Source: SIG653 sp964509125 (lineage in GTDB: Bacteria; Bacillota; Clostridia; Oscillospirales; CAG-382). From it: DNA of 13,327 nt. The DNA is taken from the NCBI GenBank assembly GCA_964509125.1, contig CAZDVZ010000042.1, positions 1 through 13,327 on the forward strand, written 5' to 3'. Position 1 is the first letter of the stretch; each line of letters opens with the position of its first letter. Positions 6,684-13,283 of the stretch are shown here, piece by piece. The translations under genes were made by a program, and so were the position numbers. Below the pieces are notes generated by a model that ran no database searches, was not told where the DNA came from, and saw only the letters and a program-made list of their open reading frames with translations.

Positions 6684-6947
6684 ATGTTTATAAACAAAAC
6701 AAACGAAGGTTTAAATAACGTATGCGGAAAAAACATATCTAAATTTCGCATTAAGTTAAAGATTTCACAAAGAGAACTTGCGGCAAGAATGCAATTGGTT
6801 GGAATCGACATAGATAAAAATGCCATACAGCGCATAGAATGTGGAAAACGATTTGTAACCGATATTGAAATAATTGCTTTTGCCAAGGTTTTCGCCGTAA
6901 CTTACGATGAACTGTTAAATCCATGTCAAAATCAAAACGAAAACTAA
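6684..6947 (+). CDS. Small XRE-family HTH regulator (XRE2)
   Basis: An 87-aa protein starting at the ATG at 6684, which has TTGAGG (6672-6677) 6 nt upstream. The frame is open back to 6597, but those codons overlap the operator and lack a ribosome binding site. The HTH runs from about residue 17 to 75: a first helix (KNISKFRIKLK), then ISQRELAARMQLVGIDIDKN and AIQRIECGKRFVTDIEIIAF, ending AVTYDELLN. It is a single-domain Cro/CI-type protein unlike XRE1 in sequence. It is divergent from the SPFH-kinase series and shares the palindromic region 6597-6668. It is therefore the best candidate for its repressor and for autoregulation. A terminator lies downstream (7090-7111). Confidence 0.88.
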   Translation: MFINKTNEGLNNVCGKNISKFRIKLKISQRELAARMQLVGIDIDKNAIQRIECGKRFVTDIEIIAFAKVFAVTYDELLNPCQNQNEN

Positions 6948-7048
6948 TTTGTTTTTGTTAAGTTGCCGCACGCGCTTTTCGCTCTGCACTCTTATGCCGA
7001 TAACAATCGCAGACACAACCGGTAAGATCGCCGTAGGCGTAAAAAAAC

Positions 7049-7076
7049 AATCCCCAAGGCTTTCACCTTGAGGATT
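7049..7076 (-). terminator. Terminator of the patatin-like gene
   Basis: An 11-bp stem, AATCCCCAAGG (7049-7059) with CCTTGAGGATT (7066-7076), has one G-T pair and a 6-nt loop. On the minus strand it is followed by GTTTTTTT, giving a typical Rho-independent terminator for the gene ending at 7159. Confidence 0.85.
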
Positions 7077-7089
7077 ACAATTACTGACC

Positions 7090-7111
7090 AACCCGCCAAT
7101 TTAGGCGGGTT
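7090..7111 (+). terminator. Terminator downstream of XRE2
   Basis: An 8-bp stem, AACCCGCC (7090-7097) with GGCGGGTT (7104-7111), has a 6-nt AT-rich loop and is followed by TAATTTAT. The T tract is moderate. It lies about 140 nt after the xre2 stop. Confidence 0.65.
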
Positions 7112-7158
7112 TAATTTATATAAAAAGTATGGGATTTTCATCTTTGCACAATAATATT

Positions 7159-8013
7159 TTACCGGTCTAACATCAAATACTGCTCAATCGCAGCCAATCG
7201 TCCGCTTACAGTATTCCGTCCTATTTCGTAAGCCGCACGTAGCTTATCCGGATTTTTTTCAACTCTTCCAATGGGAAGCGCGGTTTCAGGACGGATAACA
7301 AGCAGTTCGCCCGCAGCCTCTTTTCGGGATATGTATTCAAGTGTTTCGTTATACTTGATGTGTCGGGTTTCCATCGCTTCGATCAGCTTGGGATATTTCT
7401 TATATTTTCGTTTCATGAGCGGAATCAAACTGTTGCTCTTTTTTTCATAACCATCGGGTTGCGTTAGCACTGCAATATTTTTATCATATCCGATGCTTTC
7501 AAAATATTTTATCGGAATAGAATCTACAATGCCGCCATCCAACAGTTTTAAACCCTCAATTTCGACAATTTGTGCTACAAGTGGCATAGATGCCGAGGCT
7601 CGTATCCAGTCAAAACCGTGGTCCGATCTTCCTTCGTACTTATGATATACCGCGTCTCCTGTGTCTATGTCCGTGCATACCACATAAAATTCCATAGGAT
7701 TGCTTTCGTATGTATCAAAATCAAAGACATCGTGCTTGAGCGGCACTTCTCCGTAACAAAAATCCGTGCTGTAGTAATTGCCGGTTTTCAACAAAACACC
7801 AACTCCGCAATACCGTTTGTCACGCACAAATTTTGTGTTATACCGAATCACACGCCCAATTTGCTTTGACTTATAATTACACCCGAATGCAGCACCGGCA
7901 GACACGCCAATGGCACCATCGAACGTGATGCACTTTTCCATTAACACATCAATAACACCGGCAGTAAACATACCGCGCATAGCGCCGCCTTCTAAAATCA
8001 ATCCTGTTTTCAA
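7159..8013 (-). CDS. Patatin-like phospholipase/acyl hydrolase (YjjU-like)
   Basis: A patatin-family serine hydrolase. Counting from the TTG at 8013 (284 aa), the oxyanion motif EGGAMRG lies at residues 8-14, the nucleophile elbow GVSAG has S38, and the catalytic Asp is in DGG (D159-G161). All catalytic parts are present. These enzymes release fatty acids from lipids, but the substrate of the YjjU branch is not known. There is no signal peptide, so it is cytoplasmic or membrane-peripheral. The start is probably the TTG, because AGAAGGTG lies 6 nt upstream and homologues usually begin MKTGL. A GTG at 8022 is in frame but is itself part of that ribosome binding site. A promoter at 8274-8302, beyond histidine-kinase debris, probably drives it. 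A terminator is at 7049-7076. Confidence 0.92.
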   Translation of the reverse strand: MKTGLILEGGAMRGMFTAGVIDVLMEKCITFDGAIGVSAGAAFGCNYKSKQIGRVIRYNTKFVRDKRYCGVGVLLKTGNYYSTDFCYGEVPLKHDVFDFDTYESNPMEFYVVCTDIDTGDAVYHKYEGRSDHGFDWIRASASMPLVAQIVEIEGLKLLDGGIVDSIPIKYFESIGYDKNIAVLTQPDGYEKKSNSLIPLMKRKYKKYPKLIEAMETRHIKYNETLEYISRKEAAGELLVIRPETALPIGRVEKNPDKLRAAYEIGRNTVSGRLAAIEQYLMLDR

Positions 8014-8086
8014 TCGTTTCACCTTCTTTTAGTCCACGCCTTGCGTACCCATCTTTTCACGAATAAACAGCGCACTCTTATCTGCT

Positions 8087-8190
8087 TTATTTTCCACCTT
8101 CCCATGTATGCTCCATACAGTTCTTCACAATATCACTGATAACTTCCGCCGTACAAGATACATCGCCGGAGAAATCAGCAGCAAAATCAA
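8087..8190 (-). pseudogene. Fragment of a sensor histidine kinase ATPase domain
   Basis: In one minus-strand frame, about 33 codons before a TAA at 8087-8089 read DFAADFSGDVSCTAE, then VISDIVKNCMEHTWEGGK. This matches the N-box region of two-component sensor kinases of the VanS-like Firmicutes type (TAE..S.IVKNCMEHT..GG). The dimerisation domain, the rest of the ATPase domain and an intact frame are absent. Just upstream is a promoter and a short ORF in another frame beginning MTKTPVYFRFG, which may be the residue of the kinase's own N-terminus. The fragment lies in the presumed leader of the patatin gene. Confidence 0.65.
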
Positions 8191-8273
8191 GACGAATATA
8201 AACGTAAAAATACCAAAGCGGAAATATACAGGTGTTTTCGTCATAATTTCGCTTTCTTTCGTGTCATAATAAT

Positions 8274-8302
8274 ATTATAGCATAAACCTACCGATAAAAC
8301 AA
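8274..8302 (-). promoter_or_regulatory. Promoter upstream of the patatin-like gene
   Basis: The minus strand reads TTGTTT (8297-8302), a 17-bp spacer ending TGC, and TATAAT (8274-8279): an extended -10 with an acceptable -35. It would produce a leader of about 250 nt through the kinase debris to the patatin start. Confidence 0.65.
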
Positions 8303-8329
8303 CGATAGTGAGATATTCGTAATAATAAT

Positions 8330-8370
8330 ATAACCGACAGCGTAGCCTTTGAAACCATGCTGTCGGTTAT
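8330..8370. terminator. Long hairpin, possible terminator
   Basis: A perfect 12-bp stem, ATAACCGACAGC (8330-8341) with GCTGTCGGTTAT (8359-8370), has a 17-nt loop. Neither side has a clean T run (minus side: ATTATTATTACG). It lies downstream of the 136-aa gene ending at 8559, so a weak terminator is the simplest reading. A remnant of a small mobile element is also possible. Confidence 0.45.
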
Positions 8371-8558
8371 CCCATTAGGTTTTTGCAAAAGTTCGCTAAC
8401 GATATTACACTTTTTCGCCTTTAGGGTTAGCGTATATAAAACAATATGGTTGTTGCTTTGTATGGCAAAGTGACACAAAAATCTGACAGCAATAATAATG
8501 TTTCAAAAGTCAAGAATTTTTGGACTGATTTCTCATACAATCATGGGGTAATAATACA

Positions 8559-8969
8559 TCACCTAAACATATGTATAAAAAACAATTTGCCGGTGTATTG
8601 ATCATATGCTTTCTTGTCTAAAATTTCCGTTTTCTCACTTATCTTTTCAAGAAGCAATTTAGCTGCAGGAGACTTCCACCCTTTTCGGGGAGTACAAAAA
8701 TCAAAACGCTCACCATCAATAACGCATTGAAGCCAAAGATTACCGCTGCCAATACCAAATTCAGCACGTTGAAAAGAAGAAAACGGTATTTCTTTGTTCT
8801 TCACACCTAACTTATCATTATTGCAAACTAAGCGATCTCCCTTAATTTCCGTCATATAAGCGGTAAAGCCGATTGGACACGGTAAAATATTTCCCCCTTC
8901 GCCTAATACCAAAACAAATACTTTATTTTCATCCAATCCATTTTCTGCACAATACTTTTTCACAGACAT
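8559..8969 (-). CDS. Hypothetical 136-aa protein, possible PH-like fold
   Basis: I do not recognise the family. The gene is credible: the ATG has GAGGAG 7 nt upstream, and the protein is open over 136 codons with normal composition. The N-terminal part is VKKYCAENGLDENKVFVLVL. The middle is a run of beta-like segments (AYMTEIKGDRLVCNN, IPFSSFQRAEFGIGSGNLWL, QCVIDGERFDFCTP), followed by an amphipathic helix (SPAAKLLLEKISEKTE). That is the order seen in small PH-like domains. No signal peptide or membrane helix is present. It follows the LRR gene by 90 nt, and no terminator is visible between them. A weak own promoter (minus strand TTGTGA, 17 bp, TAAATT) is possible. Confidence 0.7.
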   Translation of the reverse strand: MSVKKYCAENGLDENKVFVLVLGEGGNILPCPIGFTAYMTEIKGDRLVCNNDKLGVKNKEIPFSSFQRAEFGIGSGNLWLQCVIDGERFDFCTPRKGWKSPAAKLLLEKISEKTEILDKKAYDQYTGKLFFIHMFR

Positions 8970-9058
8970 ATGTATTCTCCTCTATCCAATTTATTGTGTA
9001 GCAATCCATCTCACAATAGTGTGTGAAACAATTATTCCATATCGTCGCCGCATGGGCT

Positions 9059-11251
9059 TTATTTATAAAGATCGAATTTACCTAAAAAGTAATTTTTGAT
9101 TTGCAAATAGTCTGTTGAATCCACTAATCCGTCTTGATTTGTATCTGCCGCGGTCAGAAATACACCTTCAAGGGTAATGTCATTCAAAAACGTCTTTTTG
9201 ACTTGCAGATAATCTGTAGAATCAACCGTTCCGCTTCCGTCTACGTCACCATTTACAACCGCTATATATACATCACCGCCGGTGGTAGTCATAACACAAC
9301 CCGTAGGAATGTAGTCTGTTCCAATCAATTTTTCTCCCCCCGAAACAAACGAAGCTATTACAATGTATTTGTTCATCGCCAAGTCATAATTAAAAGATTG
9401 TGTCGTCGTTTTCTCAGAAATGTTAGGCATCGTATTATATTTAACATTAATGTAGAATGGATCTTTTACCTCCGCAGGTAACATTTCCGTGGTAAAGCCG
9501 TTGTATAAAGCATATCTTGCGGCGGTGCTTGAACTTTCACAATAAATCACGAGAGATTCGTTTTTCGAAGCATCGCCTGTTTCTTCATCAATATTGTATC
9601 CCAAAGCTTGTTCGCCTATCTGAACATTATATGATTTCACTGTCACCTTATTCAAGGCAGGACAATAGGCAAATGCATAATCTCCTATTGTTTTAACGCT
9701 TTTTGGAATAACAATTTCGGAAAGAGAGGTACAGAAGGCAAAAGCTCCTTCTTCGATATTCTCTAAAAATTCAGGCATTGTAAAGGTAGTTAAGGACGTG
9801 CACGCCGCAAACGAGAATTCACCAATTGTTTCCAAAAGCGGAGGAAGATTAAGAGTTTCAAGGGATATACATCCTGTAAACGCTCCTTCGCTTACAGATT
9901 TCATAGAGTCGGGGAATTTTGCGTTTTTAAGCTGTGTTTGTCCCGCAAACAGATCGTCAGCCATAATTTCAGTACCTTCACGCAGATTGCAAAATTCCTT
10001 TGAGAATCCGGAGGAAATGGCTACAGCGTATTTTCCGATATACATAACACTGTTCTCCCAGTTTGATCCGCTGGTGTTGTAATATCCCGTTTCGTCAAAG
10101 GCGTAAGCACCGATTTTCGTTATATTATCCCCTAAGTATATATGTTTTAAGTTTGAACAGCCGTAGAATGCAGCCATTCCTATTTCTGTGACAGATTTCG
10201 GAATCAGACCATAAGAAAGATCACAGTTGTAAAAAGCGAATGCTTTTATTTCAAGAATACTTCCATCGTCGGGCATATCTGAATTTCCGCATCCCAAAAC
10301 AACAGCGGAGTTGTTTTTCTGAATTAACGTGTTATTCACAGCATAATAATATTCGCTCGTTTCGTCCACAGTGATGGAGGTGACATTGGGGCAATCAATG
10401 AATGCTCCTTCAAATACATTAATAATATAATCCGGAATATGAATGCTCTCGAGAGACGTTATTCCTTGGAATGCGTATGAATCTATGGAATACGTGTTGA
10501 AATATACATCCCCATCGGGAATGGAGCTTCCTTCACAGGCAGCAATTATATAATCTGTTTCCGTGTCAATAATGCAGTTGGAAGCAGATTTATAATATTC
10601 ATTCTCAGAATCTACTGTTATTGTTTGAAGCGATTCACAATAAGAAGTTATGCCCATGCCAATATACCATACAGACGAAGGAATGTTAAGGGAGTTGAGT
10701 CCGCTCCCGCTAAAAGCAAAGTCACCTATAATGTAAACGCTTTCGGGAATGGTTATTTTCGTAAGAGAAGAACATCCTTCAAATGCGGAAATACCGATAT
10801 ATTCAACTGTATTTGGAATGGATATACTTGTAACTTTTTCGCAAATTATAAAGGCTTCGTCTCCAATGCTGGTAACTCCCGAATTTATTACTATGGAGGT
10901 TATAGAAGAATAATACTCAATCCATGGAGCAAATGTGCCGGAAAGATAATCAAAATCTTCCATGTATCCGCTACCTGAAATGGTAAGCTCTCCGCTTGAA
11001 GAAAGATTCCAAGTGATATCTCCCGAAGTTCCGGATGCTCCCACTTTATCAACAAAAACATTTTCGGACTTTATCAAAGATTTTGAAATATCTGAATTCT
11101 TATCCCTAAATTTGGTCTTGAGAAGCTCAATTGTAGGTATGGAAGAAGGAGAAAAATCACTTTCTTCAACTCCCCATACAGAAAACGAAAAAGAAGACAA
11201 AAGCAAACAAATACAAAGTAAAATTGAAAATAGTTTTTTTCTTTTAGACAT
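9059..11251 (-). CDS. Secreted BspA-type leucine-rich-repeat protein with C-terminal type I dockerin
   Basis: A 730-aa protein. Residues 1-27 form a signal peptide: a KRKK start and a long hydrophobic core, with cleavage near VWG. Residues about 75-570 are LRR_5 (BspA/TpLRR) repeats with the recurring pattern IGDxAFxxCxSLxxIxIPxSV. These repeats bind extracellular partners such as host proteins or polymers. Residues 668-724 are a dockerin: two calcium loops, DVDGSGTVDSTDYLQVK and DTNQDGLVDSTDYLQIK, separated by a linker. A dockerin plugs into a cohesin on a scaffoldin or cell-surface protein, so this adhesin-like protein is probably displayed on a multiprotein surface complex. It has no catalytic domain and no LPXTG or S-layer anchor. 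The ATG has AAAGGG upstream, and a strong promoter lies at 11301-11329. Confidence 0.95.
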   Translation of the reverse strand: MSKRKKLFSILLCICLLLSSFSFSVWGVEESDFSPSSIPTIELLKTKFRDKNSDISKSLIKSENVFVDKVGASGTSGDITWNLSSSGELTISGSGYMEDFDYLSGTFAPWIEYYSSITSIVINSGVTSIGDEAFIICEKVTSISIPNTVEYIGISAFEGCSSLTKITIPESVYIIGDFAFSGSGLNSLNIPSSVWYIGMGITSYCESLQTITVDSENEYYKSASNCIIDTETDYIIAACEGSSIPDGDVYFNTYSIDSYAFQGITSLESIHIPDYIINVFEGAFIDCPNVTSITVDETSEYYYAVNNTLIQKNNSAVVLGCGNSDMPDDGSILEIKAFAFYNCDLSYGLIPKSVTEIGMAAFYGCSNLKHIYLGDNITKIGAYAFDETGYYNTSGSNWENSVMYIGKYAVAISSGFSKEFCNLREGTEIMADDLFAGQTQLKNAKFPDSMKSVSEGAFTGCISLETLNLPPLLETIGEFSFAACTSLTTFTMPEFLENIEEGAFAFCTSLSEIVIPKSVKTIGDYAFAYCPALNKVTVKSYNVQIGEQALGYNIDEETGDASKNESLVIYCESSSTAARYALYNGFTTEMLPAEVKDPFYINVKYNTMPNISEKTTTQSFNYDLAMNKYIVIASFVSGGEKLIGTDYIPTGCVMTTTGGDVYIAVVNGDVDGSGTVDSTDYLQVKKTFLNDITLEGVFLTAADTNQDGLVDSTDYLQIKNYFLGKFDLYK

Positions 11252-11300
11252 AACAAAAGCCCTTTCTTAACTAAATTAGCACAATGTATTACCATGTTTA

Positions 11301-11329
11301 ATTATATCATATGCAATTTTATTTTTCAA
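11301..11329 (-). promoter_or_regulatory. Promoter of the LRR-dockerin gene
   Basis: The minus strand reads TTGAAA (11324-11329), a 17-bp spacer with TG near its end, and TATAAT (11301-11306), about 50 nt before the ATG at 11251. It is a near-consensus sigma-A promoter with no palindrome. Confidence 0.85.
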
Positions 11330-11512
11330 TATATGTTTTGATTTTTTTTAAAAAATTCAACATATTTCCGGCGAATCCGGCGGTAGTCTAACCATTAATT
11401 CATCAGCAGACCTCCCACACCTTACGATGTAAAACTAACAAGTCGCTATGGAGTTCTTCGGTAATTACGCCTCAGTGAACTTTCGCCACAGATGATTGAT
11501 ATAACGTCATAC

Positions 11513-11546
11513 AAAAAAGCACCGTACCTTGTGAGCACAATGCTTT
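11513..11546 (-). terminator. Terminator-like hairpin after the DUF4143 remnant
   Basis: On the minus strand AAAGCA pairs with TGCTTT, enclosing a smaller TTGTG-CT-CACAA hairpin, and is followed by TTTTGT. It is probably the old terminator of the decayed gene upstream. Confidence 0.55.
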
Positions 11547-11567
11547 CTCGCATTCGGTTGTTTTTAA

Positions 11568-11807
11568 TTAAATCAAATTGCTTGGAATAAAGCAATTTTT
11601 CTCATCGACCGGTATGAGTTCTTCGCACATACAACCGATGCCGTCGTTTTCACGTCCGGGCTCGGCTTTGTCGAGAACCATATATTTCTTCACCTCTCGC
11701 ATATGGGAATTAGCGGATTCCTTTATATCCAACGGATGAACGATACTATTTTCCTCTACGAAAACGTCAATTTCCTTAGCGGTAGAGTCGCGGTAATAAG
11801 TGACTTT
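11568..11807 (-). pseudogene. C-terminal fragment of a DUF4143-family AAA ATPase
   Basis: About 79 codons before the TAA at 11568-11570 read YYRDSTAKEIDVFVEENS, then VHPLDIKESAN, KKYMVLDKAEPGREND, and an ending CEELIPVDEKNCFIPSNLI. This is the C-terminal DUF4143 region of the common bacterial AAA+ ATP-binding proteins (typically 380-450 aa), including the nuclease-like EID...IKxSAN pattern. A TAA at 11808-11810 closes the frame upstream, and the ATPase domain (P-loop, Walker B) is missing. The gene is therefore a remnant, and no function is expected. Confidence 0.8.
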
Positions 11808-11930
11808 TTACGCCTCCCGCTTTTAGGATAATCTAAAGTGTACTTTTTTATCATAATTTTACCCGCCTGTCAAAAGGTCTATTCAATATATATTCATTCG
11901 TTAAAGATTTAATATACACCTTCTCACGAC

Positions 11931-12506
11931 CTAATTCACAAACAGAGATTTTCTCTTGTTGAAATAGACGTAGTTACTCCAAACAACTGCAAGAGCGAAA
12001 CAAAGAGAGGTCAACCACATACCTCCACCTTCAGTCGCCTGATCGGGTTTGATAACTACTAATGACGCGATGTAATAAAAAACACTAACAACTATATTAG
12101 CTCCGTACCAGATATATACACATAGAGGTCCATTCACCTTGTACTTTGCCAACCTGAATCTTGTATAAATACCAAAGGGCGCAACAAGGATATACAGAAC
12201 TCCGGCTGTGACATCCAACGCCTTTAAGCCATCACCATATATTTCATATACCATTTTTACGTAATACTCTCCAATATTATACTCTTCCAAATACTCTCCA
12301 AAACCTCCGATATACTCTTGGATTTCTTGGTAGTCATTTACGTAATGAATATATCCGGTTATTAAAAGAATGCCCTGGCAAAGAGTGTAAAGTGCTCCAA
12401 AGAACAGTAAAAAATAAATCAAAAACTTGAACCACTTCATACCATACTGAACACCCCCCGCTTGGGACGGAGTATAGGTAGGTGCATAATTTTCGTACTC
12501 ATTCAT
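11931..12506 (-). CDS. Four-helix membrane protein under the XRE1-type promoter
   Basis: I do not recognise the family. The start is the ATG at 12506 (MNEYENYAPTYTP), with ACGAGG 8 nt upstream. The frame is open to 12623, but those codons cover the promoter and cannot be translated from its transcript. The 191-aa protein has a Tyr/Pro-rich polar N-terminus (about 20 residues) and four hydrophobic helices: WFKFLIYFLLFFGALYTLCQ, DVTAGVLYILVAPFGIYTRF, VYIWYGANIVVSVFYYIASL and WLTSLCFALAVVWSNYVYFN. A charged loop rich in Glu and Tyr lies between helices 1 and 2, and the end is basic (NKRKSLF). The promoter, spacer and operator are identical to those of the PH-domain membrane protein at 662, predicting co-expression in the membrane. 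Confidence 0.85.
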   Translation of the reverse strand: MNEYENYAPTYTPSQAGGVQYGMKWFKFLIYFLLFFGALYTLCQGILLITGYIHYVNDYQEIQEYIGGFGEYLEEYNIGEYYVKMVYEIYGDGLKALDVTAGVLYILVAPFGIYTRFRLAKYKVNGPLCVYIWYGANIVVSVFYYIASLVVIKPDQATEGGGMWLTSLCFALAVVWSNYVYFNKRKSLFVN

Positions 12507-12560
12507 AACAAAAACCTCGTTTCTTTCCTTTAGAAAAATATTTTTTTTAAAGACCATTCG

Positions 12561-12620
12561 CATTATAACCTGAAACAGGTTAAAAGTCAATACCCTAAAA
12601 TAGATTATTATATAATTTTT
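12561..12620. repeat. 60-bp promoter/operator block, copy 2 (inverted)
   Basis: Reverse complement of 559-618 with no mismatch over 60 bases. Past 12620 the similarity to the xre upstream region continues only as broken words (TTTTTTCATCA, then GGGATT after a 10-nt insertion) and then stops. No xre gene follows. Transposase debris takes its place. Confidence 0.95.
12562..12590 (-). promoter_or_regulatory. Promoter with XRE1-type operator for the four-helix membrane protein
   Basis: The minus strand reads -35 TTGACT (12585-12590) and -10 TATAAT (12562-12567) with a 17-bp spacer filled by the palindrome TAACCTG-TTT-CAGGTTA (12566-12582). It matches the promoter at 589-617 base for base, so the same repressor should act here in trans. 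Confidence 0.88.
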
Positions 12621-12775
12621 CATTTTTTCATCAAGTAGTTCCGGGATTTTTTAAAAGAAATTTTTAGAGGTGAAATGAGAATAAGCGTTAAGAAGAACGG
12701 AAGCGCCCGTAACCTTACCGGAAGAAAAACCAGATGAAAAATATTCTTTTTCAAAAATACCCCAATTGTGATAAC

Positions 12776-13125
12776 CCCAAAGAAAGATTTAATCTGTTCT
12801 TCGGCATATTTGTTGTATATCTCAAATCCGTTTTTTAAGGCATAATAATCCCTTGTTCTTTCTAATTTGCTTCTTGAAATACGGATATGATTTGCTGAGA
12901 CTTTGCCACCATTTTCTTCAAACACACGTAGCATAGCCATTTTCCCCAGACTTTCTTTACTCCACGCAAGGGGATTTCTGCTCAAACGGTCAGAAAGAAC
13001 ATGACTAACAAGAGGTTCAGTGCAACTTCCGCAATAATTGCCGTTCAACCGTTCAACAATGGAATCCCGATTATTTTGAAAAAAGTTCATATCATATTTT
13101 TCGTATAAAGTGCGAGTTTTCAAGT
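12776..13125 (-). pseudogene. Fragment of an ISLre2-family (UPF0236) transposase
   Basis: Codons on the minus strand include LNGNYCGSCTEP, VSHVLSDRLSRNPLAWSKES and LGKMAMLRVFEENGGKV, the conserved C-terminal block of ISLre2 / UPF0236 transposases (full length about 400-470 aa). The open frame runs wider (12620-13207) but begins with an unrelated stretch at a GTG. After residue FFG it turns into an unrelated hydrophobic sequence. The N-terminal catalytic region is missing, so it is inactive. Exact ends of the homologous part are estimates. It lies directly upstream of the second promoter/operator block, where an xre gene would be expected by analogy with copy 1. Confidence 0.75.
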
Positions 13126-13201
13126 TTAAGCTGTGCTTAAACGAAGAAAACGACACACGACTGCCACCGGCGCCGTAGGCGGAATCAGCGAAGCTGGATC
13201 G

Positions 13202-13219
13202 GCACACCGTCAGGTGTGC
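13202..13219. repeat. Short inverted repeat near the transposase remnant
   Basis: GCACACC and GGTGTGC form a 7-bp stem with a 4-nt loop, followed by AAAAAG on the plus strand. It is probably incidental or part of the decayed element's edge. Confidence 0.4.
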
Positions 13220-13227
13220 AAAAAGAA

Positions 13228-13274
13228 AGGTGCTGTTGCAAATGCGAATTTTTTTCGCATTTGCAACAGCACCT
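13228..13274. terminator. Very strong bidirectional terminator
   Basis: A perfect 21-bp stem (arms 13228-13248 and 13254-13274, beginning AGGTGCTGTTGC) has a five-T loop. It is flanked by GTTTTTTATTT on the plus side and TTTCTTTTT on the minus side. It ends the gene whose stop lies at 13284-13286. Confidence 0.95.
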
Positions 13275-13283
13275 GTTTTTTAT

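Larger units (their letters stand above)
8023..8558. other. Gene-poor stretch with histidine-kinase debris, promoter and hairpin
   Basis: There is no intact gene here. It holds the histidine-kinase fragment (8087-8190), short unrelated minus-strand open stretches (one ending KMGTQGVD just before the patatin start), a minus-strand promoter (8274-8302) and a long hairpin (8330-8370). From 8371 to 8558 I see nothing recognisable. Confidence 0.6.
11330..11930. other. Gene-poor stretch with DUF4143 remnant and hairpin
   Basis: There is no intact gene. It contains the DUF4143 fragment (11568-11807) and, downstream of it on the minus strand, a terminator-like hairpin (11513-11546). A short CCGG-CGAAT-CCGG hairpin sits near 11370-11382. 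The rest of 11383-11512 and 11808-11930 gives no recognisable product in any frame. Confidence 0.6.

Noticed and set aside
6644..6886. Minus-strand open frame overlapping xre2
   Set aside because: It is antisense to a clear XRE gene and covers the operator region.
8275..8478. Minus-strand 67-codon open frame
   Set aside because: It has no ribosome binding site, crosses the long hairpin and the promoter, and has no protein-like pattern.
9010..9030. Lac-operator-like text (tctcacaatagtgtgtgaa)
   Set aside because: The symmetry is imperfect and there is no associated regulator or well-placed promoter.
9134..11295. Several plus- and minus-strand open frames within the LRR-dockerin gene
   Set aside because: They are shadows of a long, well-supported coding sequence.
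12620..13207. A complete 195-aa protein
   Set aside because: It has no ATG start. It begins with an unrelated stretch, and only the middle part matches ISLre2 transposases before turning into unrelated sequence. It is a remnant.
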